DNA of 64,000 nt from Desulfopila sp. IMCC35008 (lineage in GTDB: Bacteria; Desulfobacterota; Desulfobulbia; Desulfobulbales; Desulfocapsaceae): the NCBI RefSeq assembly GCF_010646885.2, contig NZ_CP050700.1:1681501-1745500 (forward strand), given 5' to 3'. Position 1 is the stretch's first letter, and each line of letters starts with the position of its first letter. The translations under genes were made by a program, and so were the position numbers. Positions 17,957 to 26,582 of the stretch are shown piece by piece. Under the pieces are notes generated by a model, which saw nothing but the letters and a program-made list of their open reading frames with translations, did not search any database and had not been told where the DNA came from.

Positions 17957-18976
17957 TCACATCCAATCTGTCAGGGCAATACCAATCCCAATTTTGTTCA
18001 CATATTGGTTATAATCGATCAGGCTTTCACCATACCCCGTGAAATACTGGATGTACCCTTTCAAATAAGGGTAATTCCAAAGGGGAAAACTCCAACCCAA
18101 TTCTACAGCACCTTTTTCAAATCCTGACTCAAGGTTGTTACGAGACATTATGCTGAAAACCTGTTCCTTCCATTTATAGGCAGCCCGTAGTTCGTAATGA
18201 CCGAGATAATCAGTAATATCAGGATTATCATCATCTTCTTCATCCTCAGATATTCTGTACCATGGTTTGAAGCTGAGGGCGAAATTACCACGCTCCATGA
18301 CGAAATCTGCATAAAGCCGATTCCAGCTCCTGGAAAGGACCCCTCCACGACCGTTTGATTGATGGACAATACCGAACGTATTGACAGTATTTGTGAACCC
18401 CAAAAGCTCCCATTGAGGATTGAACTGCAACCATCCTTCTGGTTCATGGTTCGTTTCTCTGAATGGTGCAGATATGTCGCTATTGTATAGTTGCCAGAAG
18501 GAACGGTTTGTGTACGCTGCGTATAAATCTGCCACACCAAAAATATCAATGGCCAGTGGGAACTTTACACTTAACTGGAATTGGGCTTCAGTATCGTCTG
18601 CTTCAATAGCAGGGTCGTTGTACTGTTCCTGATAAACCTCTGAACTGTAGCCGTGTGTGTTATGGGCCGCAATTAATAGATAATTAGGTTTGTGGGCCAT
18701 CAGGGTAAAAGCTTTTAAAACATTATCGGTGTCCTGCTTTGCTCTCTCAGACAAGGCCGAAGGCTCCTTTGTCTTCTCTGGAAACGTTTGTGCCAGAATC
18801 TTTTTCTCACACTCTAGACGCAGCTCACCTATCGTCACCGAATCGTTTACCTGGTCAAGCATTTCTGCCATGCAGGTTTTGAGATCATTCGCAATGCAGG
18901 CTCCAGGCTTCAATAGCCCAACTGAGAGAAATACCATCAAAACGATGGTTCTATTTTGAAATGCAATTTTTTTCAT
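17957..18976 (-). CDS. pldA: Outer-membrane phospholipase A
   Basis: An OMPLA/PldA-type barrel of 339 residues. The catalytic signature GIVHQSNGRGG-x4-SWNRLYADF supplies the His and Ser of HQS and the Asn of SWNRLY, matching the E. coli His-Ser-Asn triad. FKPWYRI and the final strands agree with the family. A signal peptide (MKKIAFQNRTIVLMVFLSVG, cleaved near ACIA/ND) starts at the ATG at 18976, which has GAGGATC just upstream; in-frame codons further upstream lack a site. The N-terminal 100 residues before the barrel are longer than in E. coli. Function: hydrolysis of phospholipids misplaced in the outer leaflet. It fits the envelope theme of the block. Confidence 0.92.
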   Translation of the reverse strand: MKKIAFQNRTIVLMVFLSVGLLKPGACIANDLKTCMAEMLDQVNDSVTIGELRLECEKKILAQTFPEKTKEPSALSERAKQDTDNVLKAFTLMAHKPNYLLIAAHNTHGYSSEVYQEQYNDPAIEADDTEAQFQLSVKFPLAIDIFGVADLYAAYTNRSFWQLYNSDISAPFRETNHEPEGWLQFNPQWELLGFTNTVNTFGIVHQSNGRGGVLSRSWNRLYADFVMERGNFALSFKPWYRISEDEEDDDNPDITDYLGHYELRAAYKWKEQVFSIMSRNNLESGFEKGAVELGWSFPLWNYPYLKGYIQYFTGYGESLIDYNQYVNKIGIGIALTDWM

Positions 18977-19054
18977 CTGAAAGATCCTCATATCTCGTGT
19001 GATTAGGTGGTTCGATAATAAAAAAAATTCTTTCCCCTCCAACAGTATATCTCA

Positions 19055-19090
19055 TTTCTTAAGGAGCTTCAGCTGGAGCTCCTTAAGAAA
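19055..19090 (-). terminator. Strong hairpin between the SYLF gene and pldA
   Basis: A 14-bp perfect stem (TTTCTTAAGGAGCT / AGCTCCTTAAGAAA) around an 8-base loop. It lies about 110 bases after the SYLF stop and 80 bases before the pldA start on the - strand. There is no U-run on the - strand, so this may be an mRNA-stabilising or attenuating structure rather than a classical terminator. The stem contains an AAGGAG sequence. Confidence 0.5.
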
Positions 19091-19198
19091 CCAGTCGGGT
19101 AAACCAGTACTGGAAAAATGTATTGTTATGTCAGGAGATAATCAAAGCGTTCATTTGTTCTGCACTATGGCCAAGTGAAAAAACTTTTGAACAATCCC

Positions 19199-19789
19199 TT
19201 AATTAAGCTTATCGTCCTTGTAATATTTGGTGCCTTTTGCGGTAAGCTCCAAAGCCAGGCCGTCGTCCGTCAACTGGTAAAGCCATACTCCTGTGGTGAC
19301 GGACATGGCGCCAGCGAATGAGCCGCCTTCACCGCTTGCTTGCGCGGCAACTGTTCCCTGGCCGCCAAATTCCCAGCCAGAGTTAACGAAATTGTCAAGA
19401 TCACTCTGGTTTTCAAACACCCAGATCAGTCGGAATTTTTTAATCCCCATTCCCAGGCCGGCTTGCAACTCGACCATCTTCATAAACACTTCTTTTTTTG
19501 ATTTACTGTAAACCGCAATGCCTTTCCCTGACCCCCCTCCGAGGACTAAAATTTTCATTCCGAAATTACTGAAAACAGCATAGCCAGCTGATTTTTCAAT
19601 TGCTTTTTTGGCTGTCGGCTGTGTCTTATAAAGGCGCTCGAGTGTATTGTCTGCCATCTTGCGAATGTCTACCCGTTGTTGCTCGATTTCCTCCTTTGCT
19701 GCTGCTTGTGAAGAATTGGCGGCGATAGCGCTCGCAAACAGAATCATCACTAAGGAAAGGCCATAAACCAATAGCTTGCATCGTTTCAT
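19199..19789 (-). CDS. SYLF (YSC84-type) lipid-binding domain protein, exported
   Basis: A 196-residue protein with a signal peptide (MKRCKLLVYGLSLVMILFASAIAA, cleaved near NSSQAAA). A YSC84/SYLF domain follows: KKAIEKSAGYAVFSNFGMK, GGGSGKGIAVY, MKMVELQAGLGMGIKKFRL and the C-terminal GVWLYQLTDDGLALELTAKGTKYYKD. The domain binds lipids, including phosphoinositides in eukaryotes; its bacterial role is unsettled. GGGAGGA before the ATG supports the start. Its neighbours, phospholipase A and DUF1254 proteins, are also envelope proteins. Confidence 0.9.
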   Translation of the reverse strand: MKRCKLLVYGLSLVMILFASAIAANSSQAAAKEEIEQQRVDIRKMADNTLERLYKTQPTAKKAIEKSAGYAVFSNFGMKILVLGGGSGKGIAVYSKSKKEVFMKMVELQAGLGMGIKKFRLIWVFENQSDLDNFVNSGWEFGGQGTVAAQASGEGGSFAGAMSVTTGVWLYQLTDDGLALELTAKGTKYYKDDKLN

Positions 19790-19827
19790 ATTGTCCTCCC
19801 GGTTAGAGTGTAAGGATCGTCGTCAGA

Positions 19828-21225
19828 TTATTGCACCTGCTCCGCCAGCGGTTCTTTCCAGGCCTTCATTTTCTCCAAGTCAGGTACGTAAATCCGCATG
19901 ACGATGTCCATATTTTCATCCTGGCGGCTGATCGGCAGCCAATTTTCCTCGGAAACGCCATCAGGCAATTCGGCAGCCACGTAGATTTCGATACCGCCGT
20001 TGTCGTCCAGTTTCATGCCACCATTCTTACCAATGCTGTACTTCTTGCGATCGTTGGGAATGAAGAAACCGTTTTTTAAATCGTACAAAGTAACCGACCA
20101 GAATGCTTTGGCAGGAGGGAGTTCATCCTTTGACATCCGGATCACATAATCATGCAACGCATTCAATGGCTTGCCGTCAGCCGTCCCAATGGCGGGATAC
20201 ATTGCCTCACTTGCCGGAAGGCCGATAGGACCTGTAATCGACTGGAAAAGCAAGAGTTCCAGGTTCATCTTTCCTTTCGGTTGGAATAACTCGGTCAAAT
20301 TTTTCTGTTTGAAATCGGCGTCGTTGGCTCTGGCCATTTCCTCGGGTATGATGCGTTCAGCAATTTTTCTGAGTGCGGCACCGTCTATCTTGGCAACCTG
20401 GGCGGGGTCAAATTGACGGCCGGGGATTATACCAAGCGGCTTATACGTCTCGAGAAGAGCCTGGTCGAGTTTGTTGTCATCGGCGAAAGAGGTGTGATTA
20501 AAAACAAACTGCATGACTTCCAACAGGTTCTTCTCAAAGATGTCAGCATCACGCTCACCTACCGATGGGAACGAAATATCATCGACAGGCTTTGCCTTAC
20601 CTCCCTGATGTTCCGACAAGCTGAAAATCTTGACCGACTGCATCTGCTTTGAAATCCGGTCGAACCGTTCCGCGTCGCCGGAATGGGGCATGACTCGAAA
20701 CACGGCGGAAACAAAGTCGCCGGTGGCCTCGAAAATCCGGTCAACGCCATCGACCGGCTCACCTTTGTACCCCTCGGTACGCTCAGTGTAGAGCAATATC
20801 TTCTCGGGCTTGTCGAAATCCCCCAGTCGTGTCGCCATTGGCACATTTACATAGTGATCATAGCCGGTGATCATCAGCGAGACATAATCCGAATCAAAGG
20901 CAGGTATGTCGATAATCATGGGATCTTTACGCAGATCCAGCATAACTCCGATATAGAGAGTATCGTTGTTAGGGCGGGCAATCTCTTTCATCGTATGGTC
21001 TTTCAGCGTAGTATCTGCGTCCACTGTGTTCCAACCTCCCTGTTTCAGCGCAAATTTGTTGTTTACGTTGTACATGGCGACATACTGATAGGATCGTTTT
21101 ACGATGTTCATGAGCTGTTCGTCATTTAGTGCCGTGGATCCCCCTTTACCGGCCGCAAATGCGTAACCGATTGAACACGCAACCAAAAGCAGCGCAGTGC
21201 TCATTATCATCATTGTCCTGGTCAT
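19828..21225 (-). CDS. DUF1254/DUF1214 protein, exported (long form)
   Basis: A 465-residue protein. The start is set at the ATG 21225 because AAGGAGCG lies 8 bases upstream and a signal peptide follows (MTRTMMIMSTALLLVACSIG, cleaved near AFAA). DUF1254 occupies about 40-190 (RPNNDTLYIGVMLDLRKDP, FDSDYVSLMITGYDHYVNVP) and DUF1214 the C-terminal 110 residues (PPAKAFWSVTLYDLKNGFF, ENWLPI, MRIYVPD). The function of the family is unknown; it is often found in oxidative or envelope-stress neighbourhoods. Two shorter paralogues lie 3-6 kb away in the same direction. Confidence 0.88.
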   Translation of the reverse strand: MTRTMMIMSTALLLVACSIGYAFAAGKGGSTALNDEQLMNIVKRSYQYVAMYNVNNKFALKQGGWNTVDADTTLKDHTMKEIARPNNDTLYIGVMLDLRKDPMIIDIPAFDSDYVSLMITGYDHYVNVPMATRLGDFDKPEKILLYTERTEGYKGEPVDGVDRIFEATGDFVSAVFRVMPHSGDAERFDRISKQMQSVKIFSLSEHQGGKAKPVDDISFPSVGERDADIFEKNLLEVMQFVFNHTSFADDNKLDQALLETYKPLGIIPGRQFDPAQVAKIDGAALRKIAERIIPEEMARANDADFKQKNLTELFQPKGKMNLELLLFQSITGPIGLPASEAMYPAIGTADGKPLNALHDYVIRMSKDELPPAKAFWSVTLYDLKNGFFIPNDRKKYSIGKNGGMKLDDNGGIEIYVAAELPDGVSEENWLPISRQDENMDIVMRIYVPDLEKMKAWKEPLAEQVQ

Positions 21226-21297
21226 GGTGTTATCGCTCCTTCTGAACAAGTTGTTGGTTATTATGGCCTCCCCGTTTTTGATGAAAAGACCATCGTT

Positions 21298-21343
21298 GGC
21301 AGCCACTTGTAGGTCAGGAATCGCTGGCCTACAAGTGGCTGCC
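21298..21343. repeat. 16-bp perfect inverted repeat upstream of the DUF1254/1214 gene
   Basis: GGCAGCCACTTGTAGG (21298-21313) and its exact complement (21328-21343) around a 14-base loop. It is located between the glycine-zipper gene (stop at 21447) and the DUF1254/1214 start at 21225. It lacks a U-run. It may be a palindromic repeat, a terminator-like structure or an operator. I see no second copy in the window. Confidence 0.6.
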
Positions 21344-21446
21344 TGTGTAATTTCGTAACCTGGATGCCTTAGCACAACTATCCCGCAATGAATCGTCAAT
21401 CAGATACATTCAGCCTGGCTTAGGTGATCGCCTTTGAATAAAAATG

Positions 21447-21923
21447 TCACTTCACCGTATAACCACGTCCCTCCAGGCACGTAGCAAAGGCTTTTTTGAA
21501 ATTGGCTTCCAGCGCGGCGCTCTGACTATCTGCCTGGGCAGCTTGAGAGCCCTGTTGGTTTTCCCTGTGTTCTTTTACTGCGCCTAGTGCCATTCCCGCG
21601 GCTGCACCGGTTGCAGCTCCTTTCCCAAATTTTCCGCCCATTGAGCCGCCCAGACCGCCTACCGCGGCTCCTGCCACAGCGCCTTTAACAATACTGCTGT
21701 CTCTTGCTCTCGTCTGATTGGGCTGTGGTGCTGCTTCTGCTACCGGGGCAGAATTGGGATCATACCCGCTCTGCCCGCTGGCCCATTGCCGACACTCGTC
21801 CTGATCCTTGGTCTGCTGTTCAGCGGGCTGATTATTGGCTGGATATACAACCAGGTCAGCAGCCATGACGAGTCCCGCATGGTATATTATACCGATTATC
21901 AACAATCCTTTTAATTTTAACAT
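21447..21923 (-). CDS. Exported glycine-zipper protein
   Basis: A 158-residue protein with a signal peptide (MLKLKGLLIIGIIYHAGLVMA, cleaved before ADLVV). A glycine-zipper segment VKGAVAGAAVGGLGGSMGGK-FGKGAATGAAAGMALGA lies at about 80-115, followed by a Gln/Ala-rich region and a C-terminal FKKAFATCLEGRGYTVK. The C-x6-G-Y ending and the DECRQWA element near residue 42 suggest a disulphide. Such proteins are membrane-associated with no defined role. AAGGAGA precedes the ATG. Confidence 0.85.
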   Translation of the reverse strand: MLKLKGLLIIGIIYHAGLVMAADLVVYPANNQPAEQQTKDQDECRQWASGQSGYDPNSAPVAEAAPQPNQTRARDSSIVKGAVAGAAVGGLGGSMGGKFGKGAATGAAAGMALGAVKEHRENQQGSQAAQADSQSAALEANFKKAFATCLEGRGYTVK

Positions 21924-22013
21924 AATACAATCTCCTTGTTTTTTTGAATTTCAGTAATATTTTCTTGCCTCCATTCTCCATCTTAATGCAGGTCCAACTC
22001 CCTTGTTTTCCGG

Positions 22014-23015
22014 TTATGTTCCTTCACCGACCGGAATCAGCAGGATTGTCGGCCCATCACCAAGGTACGCGTCGTCAGTCTCCATGAGCATATTGGTTTT
22101 CATCAAGGCGTGCAGGGAGTCTACGTATTCCTGGCCACGCTCCGAATATTTGGTCAGTGTTTTCGCCAACTCCCATCCGGCAATCTTGGTGCCGGCTCTG
22201 CGCATTTCGGCCCGGCCGGCGCGCAAGGATTTGTAGCTTGGATGTGTGTTTATATTTCGCATATAAGCAATGACCGACTGCAGCGGTGTTTCATAAGATG
22301 CGATCTTGTGGTCGCCGTGTTCGGAGCGCTGCTCCTTTGGTGTGATACCTTTATCGCTCCAGGTCCACATGCCGAAGAGCGCGTTGCCCTCGACAGCGAA
22401 CCTGGATGTCCCCCATCCGCTTTCCTCAGCGGTCTGGGCGAGAACCAACGATGGCGGCAGGGTATCAACCCTGCGAAGCAACTCATCCTGCAATCCGCGA
22501 TCGGTTATGTCGACGTCTTCTTCTTTTTCTGCCACCTTATAGGCAACGGCGCTCTCTTTCAAAAACGACTGTTCTGAAGGGGAGGGCGTTTTACCTGATT
22601 TTATTGTTTTAATAATCGATTCCAATTGTTGCCGATCTGCCTGGATCAGCTCGTTTGCATGTAGAATCAGTGGGCCCATTAGCCGAAAGAAAACCCGTTT
22701 CTTGGTCACTACTGGGATTTCTTTTGATGTTTTGTCCCTCCAGCGTTTTGGGATATTTGTGATATAGAGCCTGGGTACCTCACGAATTCCGTCCTGCCAG
22801 GCCTCCGGGGTATAGTTCAGACTGTTAATGAGTTGCTCCAGCTGTTCGCCCGATTCGAACTCGAAGCGCTCAACAGGCCGTTCAGCCTCGACCCGGGAGG
22901 ACCCGATGCTCTTTTCCTCCGTGTCACAACCCGTTAGAAATGCGCCGATGGTTATCATCGTGATCAGCACGGACACCACCCGTCGCCATGCTCGCCATGC
23001 ATTAATCGATTTCAT
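22014..23015 (-). CDS. Bax-like glucosaminidase-domain lipoprotein
   Basis: A 333-residue protein. The start is the ATG at 23015 (GGAGAAG upstream); longer in-frame starts lack one. The signal peptide ends in a lipobox FLTGC, so it is a predicted lipoprotein. The C-terminal half is a Bax/FlgJ-type mannosyl-glycoprotein endo-beta-N-acetylglucosaminidase domain: LPPSLVLAQTAEESGWGTSR with the catalytic Glu, NALFGMWTW and YETPLQSVIAYMRNINTHPS. E. coli Bax has the same arrangement. The likely role is peptidoglycan hydrolysis at the inner or outer membrane face. Confidence 0.88.
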   Translation of the reverse strand: MKSINAWRAWRRVVSVLITMITIGAFLTGCDTEEKSIGSSRVEAERPVERFEFESGEQLEQLINSLNYTPEAWQDGIREVPRLYITNIPKRWRDKTSKEIPVVTKKRVFFRLMGPLILHANELIQADRQQLESIIKTIKSGKTPSPSEQSFLKESAVAYKVAEKEEDVDITDRGLQDELLRRVDTLPPSLVLAQTAEESGWGTSRFAVEGNALFGMWTWSDKGITPKEQRSEHGDHKIASYETPLQSVIAYMRNINTHPSYKSLRAGRAEMRRAGTKIAGWELAKTLTKYSERGQEYVDSLHALMKTNMLMETDDAYLGDGPTILLIPVGEGT

Positions 23016-23038
23016 ATTCTTCTCCATCTGCACGAGGC

Positions 23039-24226
23039 TCACCATGGCAGTTTTACCACCGGTGAGACGGTAAACCGTATCTGGTATTCAGGTCCGAAAT
23101 TGTCCGGTGATTCAATATAGTGCCAGTACTGAAGCCCGAACTTCCACGGCCGGCCACCTATGAATGTGGTCTTGGACGCACCTACAGCCAACGGGAATGT
23201 CCACTCGTTGCCACTGCTTGCCTCGTGGTTATAGGAAAAAGTTGGTGAACCGTTTATCTGCCAGCCATCCTTGAGGTTCAAAGCATAAAAATACTGGCCG
23301 CCGGTGATGCTGGTGTCGTAGTCACCCTCGCCAGCCACATCCCATTGGTGTGAGACGAGCGTACCCACAACGCCCCAGGGCCGCACCATGGCAACAGCGA
23401 ACTCCGGACCAAGCAGCCACTGGTCCAGTCCCAGTGAATCATTCGTCGCCGTTGGCAGAGTACCGGCCAGTCCGGCCAGTATCACAATGCCGCCTGGAAA
23501 AGTCTTGGCTAACGAGGCGTCAAAGCCAATATCGCCAAGATCAACACCTTCAGAGCTGAAACCGCCGCTCTGCTGTGGCACATCCTGGCTGAAAATAACC
23601 GGGATGGCTGGCCGTATGAAAAGATTGGAAGAGTCTGTCAACTTGTATGGCAAGGAAGGCTGGAACAGCATCCGCCAAGCCTCTGCACCATCAGCGCCCG
23701 GGATATCTCCATCATAGCTAATGTAATCAAACTGAAAATTCATGGTGCCCATGTTGGTGTTGGGATCAGACAGGGCGGCGGCAACTTCGGCAGCGGAAGG
23801 TGAGCCAAAGCCGCCCTCGCTGTCCCGAGAAGTTTCGCTGCTAAATGTGCGGGCTTCGTCGTCCGTGACCCGGAACATGAACATTTCACCGGTTGCAACA
23901 TTGCGGGCCCTGTACTCAGCTGGGTCGCCCTGGTTCTGCTCGAAACTGAAACAGTTGGTTTCCACATCCGAGTAGCACACCTGGTCATCACCTTTAACGG
24001 ACCAGGTACGCCGGAAGATCTCATTCCAGGCCTCGATCTCGGCGGTACCATCGGCGTGATACGTACCCACCGCGGTTACGCCCGGTGTCAACTCTATTTG
24101 CGCCGTGGCGCCGGAGACAAACTCCTTCAAGGTGTCTGCTCCCGTAAATGGCTGCCAGTTGTCTGCATATGCCGGCGGGGATGCCATGAAGGCAAAGAGG
24201 AAAGTCGCGATGCTCAGTCTGTTCAT
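23039..24226 (-). CDS. Exported protein with putative C-terminal outer-membrane barrel
   Basis: A 395-residue protein with a signal peptide (MNRLSIATFLFAFMASPPAYA/DNWQ). Residues 25-120 form a small domain with two cysteines (VCYSDVETNCFSF) typical of secreted ligand-binding or lipocalin-like folds (GTYHADGTAEIEAWNEIFRR). From about 160 there are barrel-like strands ending in ...RFTVSPVVKLPW, with a terminal aromatic and transporter-like segments (WLLGPEFAVAMV, PWKFGLQYWHYIESPD). No known function. The bax-like lipoprotein gene begins 23 bases downstream, consistent with one transcript. Confidence 0.75.
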   Translation of the reverse strand: MNRLSIATFLFAFMASPPAYADNWQPFTGADTLKEFVSGATAQIELTPGVTAVGTYHADGTAEIEAWNEIFRRTWSVKGDDQVCYSDVETNCFSFEQNQGDPAEYRARNVATGEMFMFRVTDDEARTFSSETSRDSEGGFGSPSAAEVAAALSDPNTNMGTMNFQFDYISYDGDIPGADGAEAWRMLFQPSLPYKLTDSSNLFIRPAIPVIFSQDVPQQSGGFSSEGVDLGDIGFDASLAKTFPGGIVILAGLAGTLPTATNDSLGLDQWLLGPEFAVAMVRPWGVVGTLVSHQWDVAGEGDYDTSITGGQYFYALNLKDGWQINGSPTFSYNHEASSGNEWTFPLAVGASKTTFIGGRPWKFGLQYWHYIESPDNFGPEYQIRFTVSPVVKLPW

Positions 24227-24300
24227 TTTTGTCTCTCTTGTAAAACTGGGTTAAGATTGGGGACAAACCTTATCAACCATCCCCGCCTTGGACTGATGCA

Positions 24301-25347
24301 CTACTTTGATTCCATGGGTTTCACCTCGGGGAAGGTCCAGGATCCATCGAGGATCTCCTTTTGCGGCTGATAAAGGCGTACGGTGTAGTTCCAGCCATCA
24401 GCAATCGGTAAATGGTTGACGCTTCCCGGATCACCTCCGAAATGGATGGTAAAGGAACCATCCTCGTTGGGAGTCCCGGTGAGGCTGTTGACGCTGTAGG
24501 CATCCTCATCGTTGGGATCGAAATAGCCATCCTTGTTGTATAAGCTGACCGACCAAAACGCATCGACTGGCACATCTCTGAAGGTGAGCTGGTATGCGCC
24601 CACCGGGAGATTTGGCTCCACGTTGAGGTAAAACGCTTCCTCCTGCGGCAAGCCGCCCCAGCCCCAGGCCGTGCCCAGCAGGTGGCGAATCGGGTCGACA
24701 TCCTCCTTGCTCCCGAAGGTGGCATGGGTGTCTGTCATGCCGCGACCCAGGATAAGCAGGGCCTCGTAAGTAATCTTGTAGCTTTCCTTGTCGTAGTCAG
24801 GGTGGGAGTAGGGTTTAGCTGATGCTGCTTTAATTTTCAATTGGTCCTGCAAGGCGTTCGCCTCCCGGATATCATCAGGATCAGAGGCGTCAACCAGGGT
24901 GCGCACGGAGAGATTCACAAAGGGTGTCCCGAATTCCTCAACGGTCAAGTTATGTTCTCCCGGTTCATGGATGACCCTGTTGATGTAATGGTCCTCGTTG
25001 ACAACCATTATCGACATGTATCTGTCTCCCGTATCAGGGACGGTGAGGGTGGCGCCTTTGCTGATATCCACTACCGCCGCACTGTAGATTGTATCCCGGT
25101 TCATGCGGATGACGGTTTGCTTGTCCAGGGGCGTTGGTCCGCGCAGATGAAAGAACAGATTGACTCCTCCGGCCATTTTCACGATCCGGTCGAACTGGGC
25201 GGCCGTTTCCGCCCTGACAAAGTTTGAGGCATTGACCATCACGGGTTCGACTCGGTCGCCTGCTGCTGAGGCAGAGGAGATAGAAAGAATAGCGAGGCAA
25301 ACACTGATTGAGGAATATGCTATTACGTTGGGAATCATCTTCTTCAT
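24301..25347 (-). CDS. DUF1254/DUF1214 protein, exported (short form A)
   Basis: A 348-residue protein. The signal peptide (YSSISVCLAILSISSASAA) is cleaved near AGDR. A DUF1254-like part (IRMNRDTIYSAAVVDISKG, MSIMVVNEDHYINRV) precedes a DUF1214 part (VPVDAFWSVSLYNKDGYF, FTIHFGGDPG, NYTVRLYQPQKEILDGSW). GGAGAG stands before the ATG. It resembles the next upstream gene closely enough (FGGDPG, KEIL-x-G-x-W, RNRDT-like) to be a tandem paralogue. The function is unknown. Confidence 0.88.
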   Translation of the reverse strand: MKKMIPNVIAYSSISVCLAILSISSASAAGDRVEPVMVNASNFVRAETAAQFDRIVKMAGGVNLFFHLRGPTPLDKQTVIRMNRDTIYSAAVVDISKGATLTVPDTGDRYMSIMVVNEDHYINRVIHEPGEHNLTVEEFGTPFVNLSVRTLVDASDPDDIREANALQDQLKIKAASAKPYSHPDYDKESYKITYEALLILGRGMTDTHATFGSKEDVDPIRHLLGTAWGWGGLPQEEAFYLNVEPNLPVGAYQLTFRDVPVDAFWSVSLYNKDGYFDPNDEDAYSVNSLTGTPNEDGSFTIHFGGDPGSVNHLPIADGWNYTVRLYQPQKEILDGSWTFPEVKPMESK

Positions 25348-25399
25348 TGGTTACTCTCCTCTTTTTTCTCATCTTCTGTCAGTTGTTGAGGGCCCCGAT

Positions 25400-26443
25400 T
25401 TATGGCGTTACGGGGACTGGAAACTTCCACGTGCCCTCAAGGATCTCTTTTCGCGGTCGGTACATGCGGACGATATAGTTCCAGCCGGGCGCGATGGGGA
25501 GGTAGTTGTCCTGCCCAGGGTCGCCGCCGAAATGGATGGTGATGCTGCCGTCCTCATCCTTCTTCGAGGTGACACTGTTGTAGGAATAGGCGTCGTGTTC
25601 GTTGACTATGAACATGCCTTTGTCGTCGTAGACTGTCACCGACCAGAAGCCGTCAACAGGTACGTCCTTGACGGTCAGGATGTAAGGGGTTTTGCCATCA
25701 TTATGTTCAGGAACGCCTGCGGTATAGGTGGAGTCCTGCTTCGGCAACCCACCCCAACCATAGGCGGCGCAGAGCAGCCAGTAGATCGGATCGAGCTCTT
25801 CCTTTCGGCCAAAACAGGTCCCGGTGGGGGGCAAGGCGGCCGCGACGACATTGATCTTCTCCCGCATCGCCTCGACTTCCTCCTTCTTCCAGCCGGGATA
25901 CTCGAACTTGCCCTTATCCGCCTGCTTTACGATGATGGCGTCCTGCAGGGCATGAGCCGCCTTCACATCTTTCTCGTCGTTGGGATCGAGAAAGGTCCGG
26001 ATCAGGAGAAGCGCGTATCGCGTGCCGACGGTTTTTTCATCGAGGACGACGTCCTTCGGGCCGTATTCCGCCCAGATCGAATGATCCTGGCTGACGATCA
26101 TCAGCGACTGGTAGCGGTCCCCCGGGTCGGGCAGGGTGATGGTCAGCGGCGAGGTCACATCGAAAACCGACCAGGAATAGAGTGTGTCCCGGTTGGGACG
26201 GACCGTGTCCCGGTTGGTGACATCGTACGCTTCCCTTACGTGACTGAATTTCCCGAAGGCGTCCATATTCTCAATATAGGTCCGCATCTGGACGTCGGTC
26301 TCGGCCCGGACGTAATTCTGAATCGTCACCTTGGGAGCATCGGCGGCCAGCACGTTGAAATAGGGGACGATCGCCATTGAGACGACTAACGCCGTGACGA
26401 TCAAAGTTGTTTGGGTTCGTATGGTGCCTCTGACTTTCTTCAT
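25400..26443 (-). CDS. DUF1254/DUF1214 protein, exported (short form B)
   Basis: A 347-residue protein. The start is the ATG at 26443 (AAGGA upstream), giving the signal peptide TTLIVTALVVSMAIVPYFNV cleaved near LAA. DUF1254 elements (VRPNRDTLYSWSVFDVTSP, YQSLMIVSQDHSIWAEYGP) and DUF1214 elements (VPVDGFWSVTVYDDKGMF, ITIHFGGDPGQDNYLPI, MYRPRKEILEGTWKFP) are clear. A conserved YGWGGLP segment is shared with short form A (WGWGGLP). It lies 52 bases upstream of form A, so the two are probably co-transcribed. Confidence 0.88.
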   Translation of the reverse strand: MKKVRGTIRTQTTLIVTALVVSMAIVPYFNVLAADAPKVTIQNYVRAETDVQMRTYIENMDAFGKFSHVREAYDVTNRDTVRPNRDTLYSWSVFDVTSPLTITLPDPGDRYQSLMIVSQDHSIWAEYGPKDVVLDEKTVGTRYALLLIRTFLDPNDEKDVKAAHALQDAIIVKQADKGKFEYPGWKKEEVEAMREKINVVAAALPPTGTCFGRKEELDPIYWLLCAAYGWGGLPKQDSTYTAGVPEHNDGKTPYILTVKDVPVDGFWSVTVYDDKGMFIVNEHDAYSYNSVTSKKDEDGSITIHFGGDPGQDNYLPIAPGWNYIVRMYRPRKEILEGTWKFPVPVTP

Positions 26444-26582
26444 GACTATTCCTTTTTGCTTGATCATGCTTGTCTACGTTTCAGTTCTGCTTCACACCCA
26501 TGACCCTGAACAGGAAATTGGGCCATCGAACTCGGTCCTCCCCACGGGAAAGTGAAGAGGACCATCTGTTAGCGCCTTCAGA

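Noticed and set aside
25160..26380. A 406-codon open frame on the + strand
   Set aside because: It is antisense to the two short DUF1254/1214 genes, which have clear domains, signal peptides and ribosome-binding sites. GC-rich third positions keep the opposite frame open.
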